Origin: Mycolicibacterium vinylchloridicum
Lineage (GTDB): Bacteria > Actinomycetota > Actinomycetes > Mycobacteriales > Mycobacteriaceae
Assembly: GCF_013404075.1 (NCBI RefSeq)
Contig: NZ_JACBJQ010000026.1
Coordinates: forward strand, 25,616-89,615
Reading direction: 5' to 3'
DNA length: 64,000 bases
The notes beneath the pieces are model-generated. The model ran no database searches. It was not told where the DNA came from and saw only the letters and a program-made list of their open reading frames with translations. The translations under genes were made by a program, and so were the position numbers. Of this stretch, positions 63,874 through 64,000 are shown in pieces (position 1 is the stretch's first letter; each line of letters begins with the position of its first letter).

Positions 63874-64000
63874 TGTACTGACCTGAGAGGTTAGGTACGC
63901 GGCTGGCGGGTGGTTGGCCGCCGAGTGCGGTGTGGCCGCGGTGGCAATTGTAGGTGTGCAGCCAGGTGGTGAACGCTGCGCAGCGTTCGGCATCGCTGCG
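63869..64000 (-). mobile_element. IS481-family transposase, 3' end (cut by right edge)
   Basis: The last 43 codons of an IS481-family (rve/DDE integrase) transposase run leftward from the right edge. TTWLHTYNCHRGHTALGGQP followed by PASRVPNLSGQYS is the family C-terminus, where the pattern W-x-x-x-YN-x-x-R-x-H-x-ALGG is diagnostic. The catalytic DDE domain lies outside the window. The element's inverted repeat seems to begin at 63874 (TGTACTGACCTG). The TAG stop codon lies in the flanking GCTAGC, so it is apparently provided by the host target sequence. Whether the copy is complete or active cannot be told here. Confidence 0.85.

Overview
The window is a 64 kb piece of a GC-rich mycobacterial chromosome, most likely an environmental or rapidly growing Mycobacterium/Mycolicibacterium. 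The evidence is a gene order that follows the M. tuberculosis H37Rv block Rv1464-Rv1547 (suf, trxB1, echA12, acn, ripA-ripB, moxR1, fabG1-inhA-hemH, mutA-mutB-meaB, lipL, ileS, dinX, ansA, lspA, dnaE1), high GC with many GTG starts, and mycobacterial hallmarks such as InhA, RipA, a mycocerosate-type polyketide synthase and a PapA acyltransferase. I see no tRNA, rRNA or CRISPR array.

Layout. 1-4.8 kb: the end of the suf Fe-S assembly operon, then an oxidoreductase/thioredoxin/enoyl-CoA hydratase series. 4.8-10.2 kb: an ABC-F ATPase, a tiny HTH protein, and leftward acn with its TetR regulator. 10.3-19 kb: cell-envelope genes: the peptidoglycan hydrolases ripA-ripB, a MoxR-DUF58-VWA operon, then fabG1-inhA-hemH. 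19-22.4 kb: NfeD-SPFH membrane pair and a DedA-like protein. 22.4-28.9 kb: methylmalonyl-CoA mutase (mutA-mutB-meaB) and lipL. 28.9-44.4 kb: an accessory lipid locus occupying the lipL-ileS interval where M. tuberculosis has its pks5/lipooligosaccharide region. It holds a fully reducing MAS-like PKS, a PapA and two paralogous HxxxDG acyltransferase-like proteins on +. Opposing them on - is an operon of HTH regulator, 7-TM protein, glycosyltransferase and GAP-family exporter. An orphan condensation-domain C-lobe follows. 44.4-64 kb: ileS under an isoleucine T-box, a 13-repeat beta-propeller surface protein, dinX, ansA, lspA, rluD-like, rarD, a pyruvyl-transferase/membrane-protein pair, dnaE1, a secreted esterase with a divergent MarR regulator, an SRPBCC protein, and the 3' end of an IS481-family transposase cut by the right edge.

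How it fits together. mutAB/meaB interconvert succinyl-CoA and methylmalonyl-CoA, the extender used by MAS-type PKSs, so the adjacent PKS-PapA locus is well placed to make and attach methyl-branched acyl chains. The opposing operon could glycosylate and export the product under control of its own HTH/7-TM pair. No FadD/FAAL gene is visible in the locus.

Regulation. Many transcription units have a TANNNT -10 box only 6-9 nt before the start codon, pointing to leaderless mRNAs. Other sites read directly from sequence are an AcnR-type operator in front of acn, a 9-bp-periodic GTNAC array in front of ripA that resembles MtrA boxes, a perfect 9-1-9 palindrome between the esterase and marR genes, a CRP-like site downstream of lipL, and an IS481-style NCTAGN target at the insertion junction.
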